A stretch of DNA of 64,000 nucleotides from Bacillus safensis FO-36b (GTDB taxonomy: Bacteria > Bacillota > Bacilli > Bacillales > Bacillaceae): NCBI RefSeq assembly GCF_000691165.1, contig NZ_ASJD01000003.1, positions 62,001 through 126,000 on the forward strand, in the 5' to 3' direction. How positions within the stretch are numbered: position 1 is the first letter of the stretch; each line of letters starts with the position of its first letter. The translations under genes were made by a program, and so were the position numbers. Below the pieces are notes generated by a model that did no database searches, was not told the origin of the DNA, and saw only the letters and a program-made list of their open reading frames with translations. This document shows, in pieces, positions 14,887 to 25,575 of the stretch.

Positions 14887-16233
14887 ATGAATCCTATAAA
14901 AAAGCTAATTGACCGGCTGTCAGCTTTTCAGTTGATTGCCCTTTATTATTTTCTTGCTGTGACCGTGTCGTTTATTCTTCTCAGCCTGCCAGTGGCTCAT
15001 CAAGAGGGAGTCAAATGGACATTCATTGATGCCTTGTTTACAGCGGTGAGTGCTGTAAGTGTTACAGGACTGACTGTTGTCGACACCTCACAAACATTTA
15101 GTGTGGCAGGGATGTGGATCCTTGCATTTGTTCTGCAAATCGGAGGCATCGGCATTATGACGCTCGGTACTTTCGTATGGCTAGTTATGCGAAAAAGAAT
15201 TGGAATTAAAGAAAGAAAGCTTATCATGGCAGATCAAAACCAAAGCAATTTATCTGGAATTGTGAAACTAATGAAGCAGGTCTTATATTTAATTTTGCTG
15301 ATTGAGTTTGTCGGCGGGCTGATTTTAAGCATGTATTTTCTCAAGTATTACGATGTGCAAGGCGCTTTCTTACATGGCTTCTTCTCAAGTATTAGTGCGA
15401 CAACCAATGGGGGCTTCGATATTACAGGGAGTTCTCTTATTCCTTACAAAGATGATTATTTCGTCCAGTTTATTACGATGCTGCTGATCATCTTTGGAGC
15501 GATTGGTTTTCCTGTGCTCGTGGAAGTGAAGGATTATTTGTTCAATCAGGACCGAAAGCACGCATCATTCTCATTGTTTACAAAAATCACAACGCTCACG
15601 TTCGGCGGCCTTGTCGTTGTTGGAGCGATTGGAATATATGCACTTGAAGCCGGGTTTAGCTTTGTAGGGAAAAGCTGGCACGAAATCTTGTTTTATTCTT
15701 TGTTTCAATCGACTGCAACAAGAAGCGGGGGGCTGACAACGTTAGATATTACGCAGCTGACGGAACCGACGCTTTTATTTTTATGTATGCTCATGTTTAT
15801 CGGGGCTTCCCCAAGCTCTGTGGGGGGCGGCATTCGGACAACTACGTTTGCTCTTAATTTACTCGCCTTGTTTCATTTTGCTAGGGGAAATAAGTCCATT
15901 AAAATCTTCAAGAGAGAGCTTCATCAAGCGGATATTAATAAATCTCTTATGGTAACCATGATGGCCTTTATTTTGGTCTTTGGTGCTACGTTCCTGTTAT
16001 CCTTAACAGAGCATAATACACTTCTTGAAAATTTATTTGAAGTCTGCTCTGCTTTCGGAACAACGGGGCTGTCGCTTGGGATCACCTCAGATCTCACTGT
16101 GTTTGGTAAATGTATCATCATGGTTGTCATGTTTATTGGCCGGATCGGCATTCCAAGCTTTTTATATTTAATAGGCCGAAGAGAAAGCGAAGCAAATTAT
16201 CATTATCCGAAAGAGCGCGTCATTATTGGCTAA
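14887..16233 (+). CDS. ktrD: Potassium uptake channel subunit KtrD
   Basis: 448 aa from the ATG at 14887. The ATG at 14881 touches the AGAAGGA ribosome site, so the second one is preferred. Trk/Ktr/HKT fold with four membrane-pore-membrane repeats, whose filter-like loops can be read as V-T-G-L, T-T-N-G-G-F, T-R-S-G-G-L and G-T-T-G-L. KtrD forms the lower-affinity K+ uptake system with the cytosolic RCK subunit KtrC, encoded elsewhere. The gene stands alone and its terminator hosts an interspersed repeat. Confidence 0.95.
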   Translation: MNPIKKLIDRLSAFQLIALYYFLAVTVSFILLSLPVAHQEGVKWTFIDALFTAVSAVSVTGLTVVDTSQTFSVAGMWILAFVLQIGGIGIMTLGTFVWLVMRKRIGIKERKLIMADQNQSNLSGIVKLMKQVLYLILLIEFVGGLILSMYFLKYYDVQGAFLHGFFSSISATTNGGFDITGSSLIPYKDDYFVQFITMLLIIFGAIGFPVLVEVKDYLFNQDRKHASFSLFTKITTLTFGGLVVVGAIGIYALEAGFSFVGKSWHEILFYSLFQSTATRSGGLTTLDITQLTEPTLLFLCMLMFIGASPSSVGGGIRTTTFALNLLALFHFARGNKSIKIFKRELHQADINKSLMVTMMAFILVFGATFLLSLTEHNTLLENLFEVCSAFGTTGLSLGITSDLTVFGKCIIMVVMFIGRIGIPSFLYLIGRRESEANYHYPKERVIIG

Positions 16234-16461
16234 ACAGCATTCAATTTGAATGCTGTCAGCGTGTAAACAAACCCTCGCATTCGCCCGCAGTTCTGCGCTC
16301 CGGTACTCACGAATGTCAAATTCGCTCCGTTCCGGTGCTCGTCCTTCCTAGACTTAAAAGGTTTTCTATCACGCTGAAATGAAAACAAAGGGCCAAAATG
16401 ATCTTCATTTTGGCCCTTTGTCAACATCTTACGGCATTCAATTCGAATGCTGTTTTTTTAT
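16234..16461 (+). repeat. Intergenic repeat, copy 2, inside the ktrD terminator
   Basis: A core of 174 bp (16257-16430) is flanked by two near-identical 23-nt hairpins (ACAGCATTC...GAATGCTGT at 16234-16256 and ACGGCATTC...GAATGCTGT at 16431-16453). Only the right one is followed by a T-tract. The core closely parallels copy 1: ACAAACCCTCGCATTC, two CTCCGGTRCTC/TTCCGGTGCTC units, TTTTCTATCACGCTGAA, then ACAAAGGGCCAAAA paired with TTTTGGCCCTTTGT. The last stem differs from copy 1 at paired positions but keeps its pairing (C for T, G for A). Confidence 0.85.
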
Positions 16462-16527
16462 TTCCATTATCTAACTGGCTAAATCACATGGGATGTTCGC
16501 AATCTATAGGTAAGAGGTGAACGAGAC

Positions 16528-17046
16528 GTGCTGGATGTGTTATGGAAAGCAATTGTCATGCTGCTAGTTGGTACCTTGCTGCTGAGAATAGCAGGGCCTA
16601 AATCGATTAGTCAATTAACTGTACAACAAACAGTCATCATGATTTCAATCGGATCGATTATTATCCAACCCTTTATTGAGCATAATTTACTTGAAACCAT
16701 TTATGCAGCTACCATCTTTATTGTGGCACTTGTCATTATGGAGAAGCTGTCGATTCAATCGGATTTTTTTGAAAAATTGCTTTCAGGAAAATCGGTCGTT
16801 ATTCTACAGGATGGCGAAATGCTTGATCATAAGCTGAAGAAAACAAGGCTCACAAGGGATCAATTTAAAATGCGTTTAAAGCAGCAAGGCATCACTGACA
16901 TCAGCAGTCTCAAAAGAGCCACGCTAGAAGCCAATGGGCAAATTGGCTATGAGTTAAAACCTGAGGAAAAGCCAGTGACGGTCAAGCAAATGAAAGAACT
17001 CCTTGACCAATTAAGAGAAGAACTAAACCTGTCAAAAAAGGACTGA
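16528..17046 (+). CDS. DUF421 (YetF-like) membrane protein
   Basis: 172 aa from a GTG with AAGAGGTGA upstream. Three hydrophobic segments in the first 75 residues (L-W-K-A-I-V-M-L-L-V-G, V-I-M-I-S-I-G-S-I-I-I-Q-P, I-Y-A-A-T-I-F-I-V-A-L-V-I) precede a cytosolic domain with the DUF421 pattern: K-S-V-V-I-L-Q-D-G-E, then R-L-T-R-D-Q-F-K-M-R-L-K-Q-Q-G-I and A-T-L-E-A-N-G-Q-I. It is shorter than typical YetF proteins (about 220 aa). Family function is poorly known; some members affect spore germination. It leads a three-gene cluster with two small genes. Confidence 0.85.
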   Translation: MLDVLWKAIVMLLVGTLLLRIAGPKSISQLTVQQTVIMISIGSIIIQPFIEHNLLETIYAATIFIVALVIMEKLSIQSDFFEKLLSGKSVVILQDGEMLDHKLKKTRLTRDQFKMRLKQQGITDISSLKRATLEANGQIGYELKPEEKPVTVKQMKELLDQLREELNLSKKD

Positions 17047-17052
17047 ATTCAG

Positions 17053-17217
17053 ATGAAAAGAAAAGCAGCGAAAAATGAAGCATTAACAAATAATATGACG
17101 CCGACAGAAAGTATGGCACATGATCAAGGACAAACTCAATTTGACGAACAATCAAGAGATCGTCAGGCAAACCGAAATTCTCATAAAGGGAAACAAGGGG
17201 GAGCATCTCGTGACTAA
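17053..17217 (+). CDS. Small hydrophilic protein, 54 aa, unknown
   Basis: ATG at 17053; the AAAAAGGA at 17035-17042 overlaps the end of the DUF421 gene and is about 10 nt away. The product (M-K-R-K-A-A-K-N-E-A start, K-G-K-Q-G-G-A-S-R-D end) is rich in Gln, Asn, Ser, Asp and Arg and almost free of hydrophobic residues. That composition recalls small spore-core proteins, but no SASP signature is present. It overlaps the next gene by 8 nt, which supports coupled translation. Confidence 0.55.
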   Translation: MKRKAAKNEALTNNMTPTESMAHDQGQTQFDEQSRDRQANRNSHKGKQGGASRD

Positions 17218-17383
17218 GAAGCATATGAAGAGCAAAGAGATGAAGGACCATAAAAAGCCAATGGACCCAGATATTTTAGAAGAGGAATTTGGCAGTGAGC
17301 TTGGAGATATTAACAGAAGCAAATGGATTGATACGTTGGTAAAGCCAAAGAAAGATGATGCATGTCAGCAGAATAAGAAATAG
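17210..17383 (+). CDS. Small charged protein, 57 aa, unknown
   Basis: GTG at 17210 is preceded by GGGGGAG with a 7-nt gap. The open frame extends back to 17120, but that part overlaps the previous gene and has no ribosome site. The product is lysine-rich at the start (K-K-H-M-K-S-K-E-M-K-D-H-K-K-P) and acidic in the middle (D-I-L-E-E-E-F-G-S-E-L-G-D-I). I do not recognise it. It ends at a terminator shared with ykrP. Confidence 0.6.
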   Translation: MTKKHMKSKEMKDHKKPMDPDILEEEFGSELGDINRSKWIDTLVKPKKDDACQQNKK

Positions 17384-17413
17384 AAAAAACGATCCATGAA
17401 GGATCGTTTTTAT
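17384..17413. terminator. Bidirectional terminator, small gene / ykrP
   Basis: AAAACGATCC / GGATCGTTTTT stem-loop between convergent genes. Confidence 0.85.
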
Positions 17414-18429
17414 TTGATATAACTGCCTTGCCTGCCGGTGATCGTTCGCATGAGATGGGTCATTTTGAGCTCGATCACTGGCTGTGCAACGGTTTTGACA
17501 AAAGTGCTAGACAGGGTAAAGGTTAACAGAATGGTCAGCAGCAATAAAATGAGTACACTTGCTGCATTTAGCGCCCAGTCATCAAACCAAGTGGTTCTTA
17601 GCAGCTTGATCACAAAGCCGTGTAATAAATAAACATATAACGTTCTTGTTCCCCATTTTGTAAAGAAGAAACGGCGTGTTGGAACTAATGCAAAGAAGCT
17701 GAAAGTAGCGCCAAATGCAAGCAAATACCATGCCATTCGTTTCATCGCCGCAATCATTCCTTCATCCCCAAGAGAAGCATACGACTTTGAGCCAAATAAG
17801 AAGGAATAATCAAATTCATAGAAGTAGCAAAACAGGAACACAGCCATTAATACAAAAAGTGCTGCCAGCTTTCCTTTGCTTGTACGGATGAATTCAAAAT
17901 GCTGCTTTTTTAAATAGAATCCAGCTAAAAACATAGGCAAAAAGACAAACGTACGTGATAAGCTGAGTGTATCGCTGATGCTGTCCACATAACCGACGAG
18001 TAAAGCAATCGATAAACTGACGATCATCGCCCAGTGAAACGGCAGTTTTGAAAAAGGAATGAGCAGCAAATTCCAAAAGAATAAACTAATTAAAAACCAT
18101 AAGGACCATTGTGGATCAATTGGATTTAAATTGGCCATGCTTTGATCCTGCAAGAGATAATAGTAAACCGAATAGATCACCTGAAAGATTAAATATGGGA
18201 TGATCAGCTTAACGGCGACTTTTTTCATAAAGCCCGGTTTTCTAAACCCTTTTGCAAAAAAGCCAGAAACTAAAATAAAGGCGGGCATGTGAAAGGTATA
18301 AATAAACTTGTATAAATAGAGCATCCAGTCATTATCATGAATGAATGATCGTAACAAATGACCAAAAACAACTAGAAAAATCAGAAGGAATTTCGCATTA
18401 TCAAAATAACTATCTCGTGAAGATGCCAT
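17410..18429 (-). CDS. ykrP: Acyltransferase family 3 membrane protein
   Basis: 339 aa from the ATG at 18429, where AAAGGTG lies 5 nt upstream; the ORF runs on to 18477 without a site. About ten membrane helices. The N-terminus has the family hallmark: [17 protein letters not shown] followed by [13 protein letters not shown]. Such proteins O-acylate sugars, wall polymers or antibiotics using cytosolic acyl donors. The substrate is unknown. It is monocistronic, as in B. subtilis. Confidence 0.88.
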   Translation of the reverse strand: MASSRDSYFDNAKFLLIFLVVFGHLLRSFIHDNDWMLYLYKFIYTFHMPAFILVSGFFAKGFRKPGFMKKVAVKLIIPYLIFQVIYSVYYYLLQDQSMANLNPIDPQWSLWFLISLFFWNLLLIPFSKLPFHWAMIVSLSIALLVGYVDSISDTLSLSRTFVFLPMFLAGFYLKKQHFEFIRTSKGKLAALFVLMAVFLFCYFYEFDYSFLFGSKSYASLGDEGMIAAMKRMAWYLLAFGATFSFFALVPTRRFFFTKWGTRTLYVYLLHGFVIKLLRTTWFDDWALNAASVLILLLLTILLTFTLSSTFVKTVAQPVIELKMTHLMRTITGRQGSYIK

Positions 18430-18722
18430 AACATCACCTTTCCTGCTCGATTTCAAACATAAATGTTCTAAGTGCACTGTTCCCTTATTTGCCTCATTCT
18501 AAAATACATTTTCGCTCAATTCGCTATTTGAAGTGAAATTGTAGAATGGTTGTAAAAGAAGCGTAAGAAAAGTGAACCGTTATACAATCCTGTCATCCAA
18601 ATGAAATAAATGAGACAGTCTTCGTGTAAAAAGTTATCTTTTTTTATGAGTCAAATGAAGGAACAATGAAAATATTGTAGAAATATTGTAGAGGAATGAG
18701 GCTGGAAAAGGAGTGTAAGAGA
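18430..18722 (+). other. Intergenic region upstream of kinE
   Basis: AT-rich, non-coding. ATTGTAGA occurs three times (near 18539, 18674 and 18685), the last two as tandem TATTGTAGA units just before the kinE ribosome site. These resemble Spo0A boxes only weakly. No terminator or riboswitch structure was seen. Confidence 0.4.
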
Positions 18723-20933
18723 ATGACTGAAACGCTCGATGGCAATAGGTTAACCCCTGCGGGAGATATCAGAAAATTAGAAAAAGAGAACGAATATTTG
18801 CGAACTGAGTTAATGCAGCAAAAAATGCTATTAAATAAGACGCTAGATGCTATTTTTATATTTGATCAGCACCTCAACATCATCCAAGCCAACGAAGCAA
18901 CATGCAGGCTTGTCCAGACACCGAAAGAAGACCTCCTCAATAAATCCGTTCTAGATTTCCTATACGGCATCCCGAAAGATAAAATTGAATGCTCACTCGA
19001 TCTATTTTTTCGAAAAGGTACGTTAAAAAGAGAGATCTCCATTCAGCTGGAAAATGGTGAGACAAAATACATTGAATTTGTCGCAGAGCACGATACCATG
19101 AGTCAGCAATATATTGTGGTCATGCGAGATATTTCTTCAAAGAAAATATTAGAACGAGAACGCTCCATGAATGAGCAGCTGTTCAAAGATTTGTTTGACC
19201 GAGCCATTGACGGGATGGTCATTTTTGATCAGGATGGCTGCATGATTGATGCGAATCATTCTTTTTGTCAGAGCTTTGAGCTGCAAAAGACTGATTTAAC
19301 CGATCGCTATTTACATGAATTTGTCGAAGAAGAAAATCTTCCCGCCTTGCAGCATCTTTTAACGTCACTTAAAGAAACAGGGAAAGCAAAAGGGGAGCTT
19401 CCTGTTACCCTTCAATCTGGCCAGCAAAAATTATTTGAACTCACCATTACATCAAATGTGATGAGTGGTTTTTATATGTCCATCATGCGGGATATTACAG
19501 AAAAAAGACTGATGGAAGAGAAGCTGTTAAAAAGTGAAGAACGCTTTAGAGAAATTTTTGAAAATGCAATGGATGCCATCATCATATGGGCGGACGATGG
19601 AGAGATTGTGAAAGCCAATGAATCAGCCTGCCGAATTTTTGAATTACCGATGCACTCGCTGATTGGCAAAAAACTCACCGACTTTCTCGTCAAATCTGAT
19701 AAGAGATATAGACCAACAAGAAGACGCTATATCCGGAATGATGAAATAAGGGAAGAGCTGTTGTTCAAAATGGCTAATGGACAGTATAAAGAGCTTGAGT
19801 TTACTTCAAAGCATGCGGTATTAGAAGGACAGCACTTAACCATTTTACGTAATGTAAGTGATCGAAAAAGAATGGAGCAGGAGCTGCGCGAAAGTGAGCT
19901 CAAATTCCGTAAAGTATTTAATGGCTCAATGGACGGCATTGTTCTTTTTGATAATCAATACCGAATCATTGAAGTCAATCCATCTGCCAGCGAGCTGCTT
20001 CAATTGAAGGACGATCATTTAACAGAAATGAATCTTTTTCACATCCTTGCCCCTTATCAAATAGAAAATTTGGCTCAGCCCGCCGAGGCGATGTCATTAG
20101 ATGAAATGGATAATGAGGTTCCGTTTGTACTGAACCATCCAGATCAGCGTATCCTGGAATTCTCTTTTAAACGCAACATTATCCATAATATGAATTTGGC
20201 GATCTTTAGAGATGTGACAGAGCGGAAGGAATTAGAAGAGCGGGTGAGAAAATCAGATACCCTTCATGTGGTCGGAGAGCTTGCCGCTGGAATTGCTCAT
20301 GAAATTAGAAACCCGATGACAGCATTAAAAGGCTTCATTCAGCTGTTAAAAGGAAATATAGAAGGGGAATATTCGCTCTATTTTAATGTCATCACATCAG
20401 AGCTGAAAAGGATTGAATCCATCATCACCGAATTTTTGATTTTAGCGAAACCGCAAGCCATTGTATATGAAGAAAAAAATGTGGTGCAAATTGTGAAAGA
20501 CACGATGGATCTTCTGCACGCACAGGCGAATCTTGGCAATGTTCAAATGCATCTCAATGTGCTGGATGAGATTCCGCTCATTTATTGTGAACAAAACCAA
20601 TTAAAGCAGGTCTTTATTAACATTTTAAAAAATGCAATTGAAGTCATGCCGCGCAAAGGAAATGTCTATGTGAGCATTCAGCGGAAGGGCGAGGAGCATA
20701 TTGTCATTTCACTGCGTGATGAAGGCTGCGGAATGGCAGAGGATAAGCTAAAGCGTCTAGGTGAGCCTTTTTATACAACGAAAGAAAGAGGAACTGGACT
20801 TGGCTTAATGGTTAGTTATAAAATTATTGAAGAGCATCAAGGAACCATTGAGGTAGAAAGTGAGGAAGGCGTAGGAACCGTCTTCCATCTCACGCTGCCA
20901 CTTAGGCAGCAGAAACAAGAAGGAGAGCAGTAA
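18723..20933 (+). CDS. kinE: Multi-PAS sporulation-type histidine kinase KinE
   Basis: 736 aa from the ATG at 18723, 9 nt after AAAGGAG; an earlier ATG at 18696 abuts its ribosome site. No membrane segment, so cytosolic. An N-terminal coiled stretch (L-E-K-E-N-E-Y-L-R-T-E-L) is followed by four PAS domains (about 40-150, 155-265, 275-385, 395-505). The dimerisation domain has the phosphorylated His526 in A-A-G-I-A-H-E-I-R-N-P, and the ATPase domain has N-I-L-K-N-A, D-E-G-C-G-M and G-T-G-L-G-L. In B. subtilis KinE feeds the Spo0F phosphorelay. Position before ogt agrees. Confidence 0.92.
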   Translation: MTETLDGNRLTPAGDIRKLEKENEYLRTELMQQKMLLNKTLDAIFIFDQHLNIIQANEATCRLVQTPKEDLLNKSVLDFLYGIPKDKIECSLDLFFRKGTLKREISIQLENGETKYIEFVAEHDTMSQQYIVVMRDISSKKILERERSMNEQLFKDLFDRAIDGMVIFDQDGCMIDANHSFCQSFELQKTDLTDRYLHEFVEEENLPALQHLLTSLKETGKAKGELPVTLQSGQQKLFELTITSNVMSGFYMSIMRDITEKRLMEEKLLKSEERFREIFENAMDAIIIWADDGEIVKANESACRIFELPMHSLIGKKLTDFLVKSDKRYRPTRRRYIRNDEIREELLFKMANGQYKELEFTSKHAVLEGQHLTILRNVSDRKRMEQELRESELKFRKVFNGSMDGIVLFDNQYRIIEVNPSASELLQLKDDHLTEMNLFHILAPYQIENLAQPAEAMSLDEMDNEVPFVLNHPDQRILEFSFKRNIIHNMNLAIFRDVTERKELEERVRKSDTLHVVGELAAGIAHEIRNPMTALKGFIQLLKGNIEGEYSLYFNVITSELKRIESIITEFLILAKPQAIVYEEKNVVQIVKDTMDLLHAQANLGNVQMHLNVLDEIPLIYCEQNQLKQVFINILKNAIEVMPRKGNVYVSIQRKGEEHIVISLRDEGCGMAEDKLKRLGEPFYTTKERGTGLGLMVSYKIIEEHQGTIEVESEEGVGTVFHLTLPLRQQKQEGEQ

Positions 20934-20934
20934 C

Positions 20935-21426
20935 GTGTATTATACCGTCTATCACGCACCCATCGGGGAATTATACATACTAGAAAAGGACGGTGCCATC
21001 ATCGAGGTGATGTTTGATGATGAACCGTTTTTAGCAAAAAAGCAGGCAGCGAATCTAAAGCAAGCAGATACGCCTGTCTTACAAGAAGCGAAAAAGCAGC
21101 TAGATGAATATTTCAAAGGTGAGCGGCAAGTATTCGATCTCCCGCTCGAGCAAACAGGTTCTCCGTTCCAAGAGCAGGTGTGGGAAGCATTGTCAGCCAT
21201 ACCATATGGTGAATCAAAAAGCTATGCAGACATTGCAGAAGCGATTGGCAATCCAAAGGCTGTAAGAGCCATCGGACAAGCTAACAGACGAAATGCATTA
21301 CCTATTTTTATCCCGTGTCACAGGGTGATTGGAAAAGACCGGACTCTGACGGGCTATGCAGGATCGAAAACAGACATGAAAGCGGTCCTCCTTGAATTAG
21401 AAGGCATCCCATTTGTTCAAAAATAA
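20935..21426 (+). CDS. ogt: Methylated-DNA-protein cysteine methyltransferase
   Basis: 163 aa from a GTG one base after the kinE stop codon, with AGAAGGAGAG inside the end of kinE, so the two are co-transcribed. The catalytic motif I-P-C-H-R-V-I-G has the acceptor Cys at residue 128. It is preceded by the DNA-binding helix (V-R-A-I-G-Q-A-N-R-R-N) and the P-Y-G-E-S-K-S-Y turn. It repairs O6-methylguanine by irreversible transfer of the methyl group to the Cys. It is a constitutive Ogt type with no Ada regulatory domain. Confidence 0.95.
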   Translation: MYYTVYHAPIGELYILEKDGAIIEVMFDDEPFLAKKQAANLKQADTPVLQEAKKQLDEYFKGERQVFDLPLEQTGSPFQEQVWEALSAIPYGESKSYADIAEAIGNPKAVRAIGQANRRNALPIFIPCHRVIGKDRTLTGYAGSKTDMKAVLLELEGIPFVQK

Positions 21427-21515
21427 ATCGATTGACCTGTTCCGAATGTTTGTCAAGCGACATATCCTTTTATTAAGCTAAAAAAGTTGGTTGAGGGAAA
21501 AAGGAGGGCGCTGGC

Positions 21516-21653
21516 ATGTTTTGGGGCAAAAAAGGCAAAATGTATGCCGTGACGTCACTATGTGTCAAAATGAACGTTTTGACAGAAGAACAAAAAAAAG
21601 AAATCTTAACAAAAACGAATCAAGAACCAAAAAAGCGCGGTGCTCTTAAATGA
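21516..21653 (+). CDS. Small basic protein, 45 aa, unknown
   Basis: ATG at 21516 with AAGGAGGG upstream (21501-21508). Product starts M-F-W-G-K-K-G-K-M-Y-A-V-T-S and ends K-K-R-G-A-L-K. It is lysine-rich with one Cys and a predicted central helix (L-T-E-E-Q-K-K-E-I-L). The end of the gene is embedded in the terminator stem shared with mtnA. Unrecognised family; the strong ribosome site is the main support. Confidence 0.55.
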   Translation: MFWGKKGKMYAVTSLCVKMNVLTEEQKKEILTKTNQEPKKRGALK

Positions 21654-21675
21654 CAAGAACACGGCGCTTTTTTGC
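21627..21675. terminator. Terminator between the 45-aa gene and mtnA
   Basis: AAAAGCGC / GCGCTTTT outer stem with an inner TCTT / AAGA pairing. It has T-runs on both strands and serves convergent genes. Confidence 0.75.
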
Positions 21676-21677
21676 GA

Positions 21678-22739
21678 TCACTGGGAGATGCTTTCGGCGA
21701 AAAGAGCATCAATCTCTTCTGCATAGTTCGATGTGATAATTCCCTTTTCTGTAATGATGCCTGAAATAAGATGATGAGGAGTGACATCAAAGGCGGGATT
21801 AAATACCTGAACATCAGGCGGTGCAATGGGGACGCCGTTTAATTCCTTTACTTCCAGCGGGTCGCGCTCTTCAATTGGAATATCTGACCCGTCGCGGGTG
21901 GATACATCAAAGGTTGAAAGCGGTGCTGCTACAAAAAACGGAATGTTAAAATGCTTGGCTAGAACGGCAAGACCTAACGTTCCAATCTTATTCGCTGTAT
22001 CTCCATTACGGGCGATACGGTCAGCTCCAACAATGACAGCAGAAATTTGCTTTTCCTTCATCGTATGGGCTGCCATGTTATCTGTAATGAGCGTCACATC
22101 CACGCCACCTTGCATGAGCTCCCATGTTGTCAGACGAGCGCCTTGAAGAACAGGGCGTGTTTCACATGCATAAATGTGAAGATCAAGATTTTTCTTTTTG
22201 GCTAAATAAAAGGGAGCAAGAGCTGTTCCATACCGGCTCGTTGCGATGGAGCCTGCATTACAAATGGTCATGATACGGTCACCTGATTTAAAGAGCTGAA
22301 GTGCATTTTGACCGATTTGTCTGCATGTTTCTTCATCTTCTATTTGAATTTGAATGGCTTCATGCACAAGGTCTGTTTTGGCTGCATTCACTGATGCTGC
22401 ACGCTGAATGCGCTGCAGCAGCCGGTCTAATGCCCAGGCGAGGTTCACAGCGGTTGGACGAGCACTGTTTAAATATTCTTTGATTCGAAAGACTTCTTGT
22501 TTAAAAACATCCAATTCTTCTGTTTCAATTGCTTGTGCACTAAGCGCCAGCCCAAAAGCTGCTGTAATGCCAATCGCAGGCGCTCCGCGTACTTTTAATG
22601 ACACAATCGCATCATACACATCTTCTTTCGTATATAAATGCTCAAATACGGTTTCGGTTGGTAATTTTTGCTGATTTAAAATGTTAATACGGTTTTCTTC
22701 CCATTCGACAGAACGGGGGACTTCAAATTCTTTTGACAA
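21678..22739 (-). CDS. mtnA: 5-methylthioribose-1-phosphate isomerase
   Basis: 353 aa. eIF2B-like fold. The active-site Cys160 ([10 protein letters not shown]) and Asp240 ([11 protein letters not shown]) fall at the same numbers as in B. subtilis MtnA. It converts methylthioribose-1-phosphate to methylthioribulose-1-phosphate in the methionine salvage pathway. It lies 6 nt downstream of mtnK and shares its S-box leader. It is convergent with the small gene downstream. Confidence 0.97.
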   Translation of the reverse strand: MSKEFEVPRSVEWEENRINILNQQKLPTETVFEHLYTKEDVYDAIVSLKVRGAPAIGITAAFGLALSAQAIETEELDVFKQEVFRIKEYLNSARPTAVNLAWALDRLLQRIQRAASVNAAKTDLVHEAIQIQIEDEETCRQIGQNALQLFKSGDRIMTICNAGSIATSRYGTALAPFYLAKKKNLDLHIYACETRPVLQGARLTTWELMQGGVDVTLITDNMAAHTMKEKQISAVIVGADRIARNGDTANKIGTLGLAVLAKHFNIPFFVAAPLSTFDVSTRDGSDIPIEERDPLEVKELNGVPIAPPDVQVFNPAFDVTPHHLISGIITEKGIITSNYAEEIDALFAESISQ

Positions 22740-22745
22740 AACCCG

Positions 22746-24181
<1,436 letters not shown>

Positions 24182-24341
24182 TCAATATGTAATTGTTTCG
24201 TGTCTGATTGCATTTCTTAATTCAAGATATTATCAGAGCTGCGCTTTACATGTCAATCTTTTTTCAAAATTGCTTTACAATTCATAAAACAATCCATTAC
24301 AGTGATTGTATTGTCACGTAACTTGAATAGAAGGTGAAGAA

Positions 24342-25532
24342 ATGGAATTCCAGCAATCAGATGTGTTGAAACAATTACCGAAACAATTTTTTGCGTCCCT
24401 TGTCCAAAAGGTGCAGAAAAAAGTGCGGGAAGGGGCAGATATCATTAATTTGGGGCAGGGAAATCCTGATCAGCCAACTCCTCCGCACATTGTAAAAGCC
24501 ATGCAGGAAGCGGTAGCAAAACCTGAAAATCATCAATACTCCTCATTCCGTGGAACAGCGAAATTAAAAAAGGCTGCTGCCGCTTTTTATGAAAGAGAAT
24601 ATGGGGTCGCACTTGATCCAAAAACGGAAATTGCGATTTTATTTGGCGGGAAAGCAGGGCTTGTTGAGCTGCCGCAATGTCTGCTGAATCCGGGTGATAC
24701 GCTTCTTGTCCCTGATCCTGGTTATCCTGATTATTGGTCAGGCGCTGTGCTTGCTGGAGCGCATATGGTAACCATGCCACTTCTTGAAAAAAATGATTTT
24801 TTACCTGACTTCGATTTGCTGCCTGAAGATGATAAGAAAAAGGCAAAATTAATGTATTTAAATTACCCCAACAATCCGACAGGGGCTACGGCAAGCCGTG
24901 CATTTTTTGAAGAAACCGTTACGTTTGCGAAAGATCACGAGCTATGTGTAGTCCATGATTTTGCATATGGCGGCATTGGATTTGATGGAGAAAAGCCGCT
25001 CAGCTTTCTGCAAGTAGAGGGAGCGAAAGAGACGGGAATAGAAATTTACACATTATCTAAAACGTACAATATGGCAGGGTGGAGAGTAGGATTTGCAGCC
25101 GGAAATTCATCTGCTATTGAAGCAATTGAGCTTTATCAGGATCATCTGTTTGTCTCGCTGTTTAAAGCCACTCAAGATGCAGCAGCGGAAGCGCTATTAA
25201 GCGATCAAACGTGCGTGCAGGTGCAAAATGATGGATATGAGAAAAGGCGGAATGTGTGGATGGCTGCCTGCAAAGAAATTGGCTGGGAAGTCAGTGCACC
25301 AAAGGGTTCATTTTTTGCTTGGTTAAAGGTGCCGGAAGGATATACATCTGAAGCCTTTTCTGACTTATTATTAGAGAAGGCACATGTTGTTGTTGCGCCA
25401 GGCAATGGCTTTGGTGCTCACGGTGAAGGGTACGTGAGAGTAGGGCTTCTAACAAGTGAGGAGCGGTTACAAGAAGCCGCTCAGCGCATCGCTGCTTTGA
25501 AGCTGTTTGAAAAAAAGCCATTGACAACATAA
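24342..25532 (+). CDS. mtnE: Methionine-pathway aminotransferase
   Basis: 396 aa, class I/II PLP aminotransferase. The PLP lysine is K240 in Y-T-L-S-K-T-Y-N-M-A-G-W-R-V-G. Other cofactor motifs are L-N-Y-P-N-N-P-T-G (about 173-181) and a Y near 208. In the salvage pathway it transaminates ketomethylthiobutyrate to methionine. AAGGTG precedes the ATG. It is divergent from mtnKA and separated from mtnW by a second S-box, so it may be transcribed independently of SAM control. Confidence 0.94.
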   Translation: MEFQQSDVLKQLPKQFFASLVQKVQKKVREGADIINLGQGNPDQPTPPHIVKAMQEAVAKPENHQYSSFRGTAKLKKAAAAFYEREYGVALDPKTEIAILFGGKAGLVELPQCLLNPGDTLLVPDPGYPDYWSGAVLAGAHMVTMPLLEKNDFLPDFDLLPEDDKKKAKLMYLNYPNNPTGATASRAFFEETVTFAKDHELCVVHDFAYGGIGFDGEKPLSFLQVEGAKETGIEIYTLSKTYNMAGWRVGFAAGNSSAIEAIELYQDHLFVSLFKATQDAAAEALLSDQTCVQVQNDGYEKRRNVWMAACKEIGWEVSAPKGSFFAWLKVPEGYTSEAFSDLLLEKAHVVVAPGNGFGAHGEGYVRVGLLTSEERLQEAAQRIAALKLFEKKPLTT

Positions 25533-25575
25533 AAAAATGGTGCGATAATTCAGGCAATATTTAAGAAAATTGAAT

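Noticed and set aside
16110-16427. ORFs over the ktrD end and repeat copy 2
   Set aside because: They run through palindromic repeat DNA on both strands with no ribosome site.
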